NCBI GenBank assembly: GCA_030597965.1
Contig: JAUVQU010000129.1
Coordinates: 1 to 6,606, forward strand
Reading direction: 5' to 3'
Source of the DNA: Cellvibrionaceae bacterium
Lineage (GTDB): Bacteria; Pseudomonadota; Gammaproteobacteria; Pseudomonadales; Cellvibrionaceae
DNA length: 6,606 nucleotides
A program made the position numbers and the translations under genes. How positions within the stretch are numbered: position 1 is the first letter of the stretch; every line of letters starts with the position of its first letter. The notes beneath the pieces are model-generated. The model was not told where the DNA came from, made no database searches, and saw only the letters and a list, made by a program, of their open reading frames with translations. Shown here piece by piece: positions 4,871 through 6,606 of the stretch.

Positions 4871-6265
4871 GGCTACTTCGATTCTATTGCGGCCATTCTC
4901 TTTTGCTTTATATAACGAGGTATCAGAACGCTTTATAAGATCATCTATGGTGTCACCATCTGAATAGCTGGTCACACCAAAGCTTGCAGTAACTTTTCCG
5001 ACCCCAGAAAAAGAGTATGCTTCCAGTAACCTTCGCAGCTTCTCTGCCATTTTCGAGGCTTCAGCTGATTCTATTTGTGGGCATATGATCATAAATTCTT
5101 CTCCTCCCCAACGCCCGAAGTAGTCTGCGTCCCTGATGTTGGTCATCATGATTTCAGATATTTTTATCAGTACTTCATCACCTGCCTGATGTCCGTATGT
5201 GTCGTTGATAGACTTGAAGTGGTCAATATCAATAAGGACAACAGAAAAATTATGTGGGTGTCGTCTGGCTTGAGAAATTTGCTGGGATAAGATCTCATCG
5301 CAATACCTTCGGTTACAGGCCTTCGTGAGCGCGTCAGTTCTGGATATGTAGGACAGCTGATTGTTTTTTTCTTTGAGTTTATCGTTATGCCTTTTTATCA
5401 GTCTGTTTCGGTAGAACATCAGCAATAGAATTATTGTGATCACACCGAGTGTTTTTAAAACTAATTCAACATCAAGTATTCCAACCAGTAGGTCACTCAC
5501 CCATTTATCCAAAATCTTATGTCGGGTGGTATAGGGGATATCTTCAAGTGCCTTACCAATCACCTGCATTAACATGGGGGAAGACTTATCAATAAATAGA
5601 GTGACCTGCATTTTAACCGGAGTCTGACCTACAATTTTGACGCCGTGTAAGCCTATTTCACTGATCTTGTAGCTAATTAATGCCATGGAGCCCAGCATGG
5701 CATCGTATATGCCTGTAGATACCCCCATCAGGCCCACATAGGCATTTTCTACTTCCAGAAACTCTATGTCTGGATATTCCCGGTATATGTCAGAGGTGTA
5801 ACCATAGTTTTTGATGATTGCTATTTTCTTACCTTTTAAGCCCCTTACATCGTCAACAAACCCGCTGTCAGAGTTCATGACGATGACAATAGGGTTTTTG
5901 AAGTAGGGTTTCAGTGGGGTAAATGATTGATTGAGAGTTGCATCTACAGAAGTACCTGAAATAACTTTAGCTTCACCCGACATGGCCAGTTGTTTTGATT
6001 CAGTCCAAGTATCCGTAGGAATAATTTCAAATCTGAGTCCGGTCTTATTTTCAATGATGGATAGATAATCTGAAACAATACCTATGTATTGTTTATTTTC
6101 ATCAAAAGCTTCAAACGGAAGCCAGTCAGGGTCCCCGACAAATGTGACAACGGGATTTTCTTTAATCCATGCCTGCTCTTCATCTGTTAAAGATACCCCT
6201 TCAGACAAGAGTGGCCAAAAAACAAATAAAAAGAAGAAGAGGGTGGAATGAAAACGTTTATGCAT
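4865..6265 (-). CDS. Membrane diguanylate cyclase with periplasmic solute-binding (SBP_bac_3-type) sensor and GGDEF domain
   Basis: A complete 466-residue sensor enzyme. Residues 1-24 form a hydrophobic signal or anchor segment. Residues about 27-258 look like a type-3 periplasmic solute-binding domain of the BvgS/EvgS kind: LTDEEQAWIKENPVVTFVGD at 26-45, then WLPFEAFDENKQYIGIVSDY, and RGLKGKKIAIIKNYGYTSDI at 141-160. A single transmembrane helix (about 266-285) and a charged helical linker (286-306) lead to the GGDEF domain (about 309-463). Its signatures are LTKACNRR (313-320), DIDHFKSIND (346-355), HQAGD (359-363) and GGEEF (387-391). RDAD (378-381) lies exactly five residues upstream, matching the inhibitory c-di-GMP I-site. 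The catalytic residues look intact, so it should make c-di-GMP from two GTP in response to a periplasmic ligand of unknown identity. AGGGA eight bases before the ATG supports the start. No EAL domain is present. Confidence 0.93.
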   Translation of the reverse strand: MHKRFHSTLFFFLFVFWPLLSEGVSLTDEEQAWIKENPVVTFVGDPDWLPFEAFDENKQYIGIVSDYLSIIENKTGLRFEIIPTDTWTESKQLAMSGEAKVISGTSVDATLNQSFTPLKPYFKNPIVIVMNSDSGFVDDVRGLKGKKIAIIKNYGYTSDIYREYPDIEFLEVENAYVGLMGVSTGIYDAMLGSMALISYKISEIGLHGVKIVGQTPVKMQVTLFIDKSSPMLMQVIGKALEDIPYTTRHKILDKWVSDLLVGILDVELVLKTLGVITIILLLMFYRNRLIKRHNDKLKEKNNQLSYISRTDALTKACNRRYCDEILSQQISQARRHPHNFSVVLIDIDHFKSINDTYGHQAGDEVLIKISEIMMTNIRDADYFGRWGGEEFMIICPQIESAEASKMAEKLRRLLEAYSFSGVGKVTASFGVTSYSDGDTIDDLIKRSDTSLYKAKENGRNRIEVAC

Positions 6266-6442
6266 CTTTGCTGTCCCTATTTGTTACATCCTTCAATATA
6301 TAGAGTAGACCGAAAACGTATGAAATGATTTTGTAGGCGAGAGAAAGCTTTAGTCGCTTTTAACTATAAATTAACAGGTGGATATAGCAACCATGTGGTA
6401 TCCCGTCACTGGGGTACTTTTAGCCGTCAACCTCTGCCCATT
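6266..6442. other. Spacer between tRNA-Leu and the GGDEF gene
   Basis: The GGDEF gene's promoter and ribosome site (AGGGA, 6274-6278, minus strand) lie here. A run of TATATA (6296-6301) could be part of a -10, but no convincing -35 accompanies it. GTATCCC (6398-6404) pairs with GGGGTAC (6411-6417) through one wobble, and TTTT follows on the plus strand. That is terminator-like, yet no plus-strand gene precedes it. No coding frame is supported. Confidence 0.35.
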
Positions 6443-6473
6443 AAAAAAGGCCAGTCATTTCTGACTGGCCTTT
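6443..6473 (-). terminator. Intrinsic terminator of the tRNA-Leu gene
   Basis: On the minus strand, AAAGGCCAGTCA, a GAAA loop, and TGACTGGCCTTT form a 12-bp perfect stem (6446-6457 with 6462-6473) running into TTTTTT (6443-6448). It begins eight bases after the tRNA CCA end, the normal position for a tRNA terminator. The 18-base core is shared exactly with the nhaD terminator. Confidence 0.9.
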
Positions 6474-6480
6474 CAAATAA

Positions 6481-6565
6481 TGGTACCGGTGGGCGGACTC
6501 GAACCGCCACGACTTTCGTCAACGGATTTTGAATCCGTCGTGTATACCAATTTCACCACACCGGC
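6481..6565 (-). tRNA. tRNA-Leu (anticodon CAA)
   Basis: An 85-base class II tRNA with CCA encoded. The acceptor strands are GCCGGTG and CACCGGT, closing with a G1-U72 wobble, followed by discriminator A and CCA. The anticodon stem ACGGA/TCCGT encloses TTCAAAA, so the anticodon is CAA (6529-6531), which reads UUG codons. The long variable arm has the stem GAC-GAAA-GTC, as expected for leucine tRNAs. The T arm is GGCGG-TTCGAGT-CCGCC. It is followed directly by its own terminator. About 40 bases upstream are visible to the window edge, without a clear promoter. Confidence 0.96.
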
Positions 6566-6606
6566 ACAGTGCAAATCACTTAATTCCTAAAGGGATCAGA
6601 TCAAAG

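Noticed and set aside
2990..6480. A confident call of a mobile genomic island integrated at tRNA-Leu.
   Set aside because: The flanking repeat is suggestive, but there is no integrase, excisionase or composition shift, and nhaD is commonly a core gene in marine bacteria. It is reported only as a finding to test.
1..6606. CRISPR array, riboswitch, toxin-antitoxin pair or anti-phage system.
   Set aside because: No regularly spaced repeats, no recognised aptamer motif, and no gene with nuclease-toxin or defence domain signatures other than the housekeeping-type beta-CASP protein were seen.

Overview
The window looks like chromosomal DNA of a Gram-negative, probably marine gammaproteobacterium (tentatively the Pseudomonadales/Cellvibrionales side). 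The case rests on an NhaD-type sodium/proton antiporter, a periplasmic-sensor diguanylate cyclase, a CCA-encoding tRNA-Leu, and an inverted pair of GTGG/GTAG-headed palindromic sequences resembling the REP elements of pseudomonads and relatives. Base composition is moderate and fairly even. There is no phage, transposase, integrase or CRISPR gene.

Left part, plus strand: the possible tail of an unidentified gene (ends at 86), then a complete beta-CASP metallo-beta-lactamase-fold nuclease (165-1520). Next comes a separately promoted two-helix inner-membrane protein of unknown function (1745-2299), closed by a strong, probably bidirectional terminator. A small coiled-coil protein (2446-2691, minus strand, strong Shine-Dalgarno) converges on that terminator from the other side.

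Right part, all minus strand: tRNA-Leu(CAA) with its own terminator (6443-6565), a periplasmic solute-binding/GGDEF diguanylate cyclase with intact catalytic and I-site motifs (4865-6265), a 416-base spacer holding a REP-like pair, and nhaD (3054-4448) with its terminator at 2955-2986. The genes read as independent units; no shared pathway is evident beyond envelope sensing and ion homeostasis.

The most interesting structural signal is that the 3' end of the tRNA-Leu gene plus its terminator core (6451-6497) recurs, diverged and in the same orientation, just downstream of nhaD (2962-3010). The two copies bracket the nhaD / REP pair / GGDEF segment of about 3.5 kb. This could be a decayed tRNA gene copy or the footprint of an old integration at the tRNA. 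I see no convincing new multi-gene system. The other items worth a second look are the two proteins of unknown function, a possible SD-sequestering leader, and unexplained palindromes in the nhaD-GGDEF spacer.
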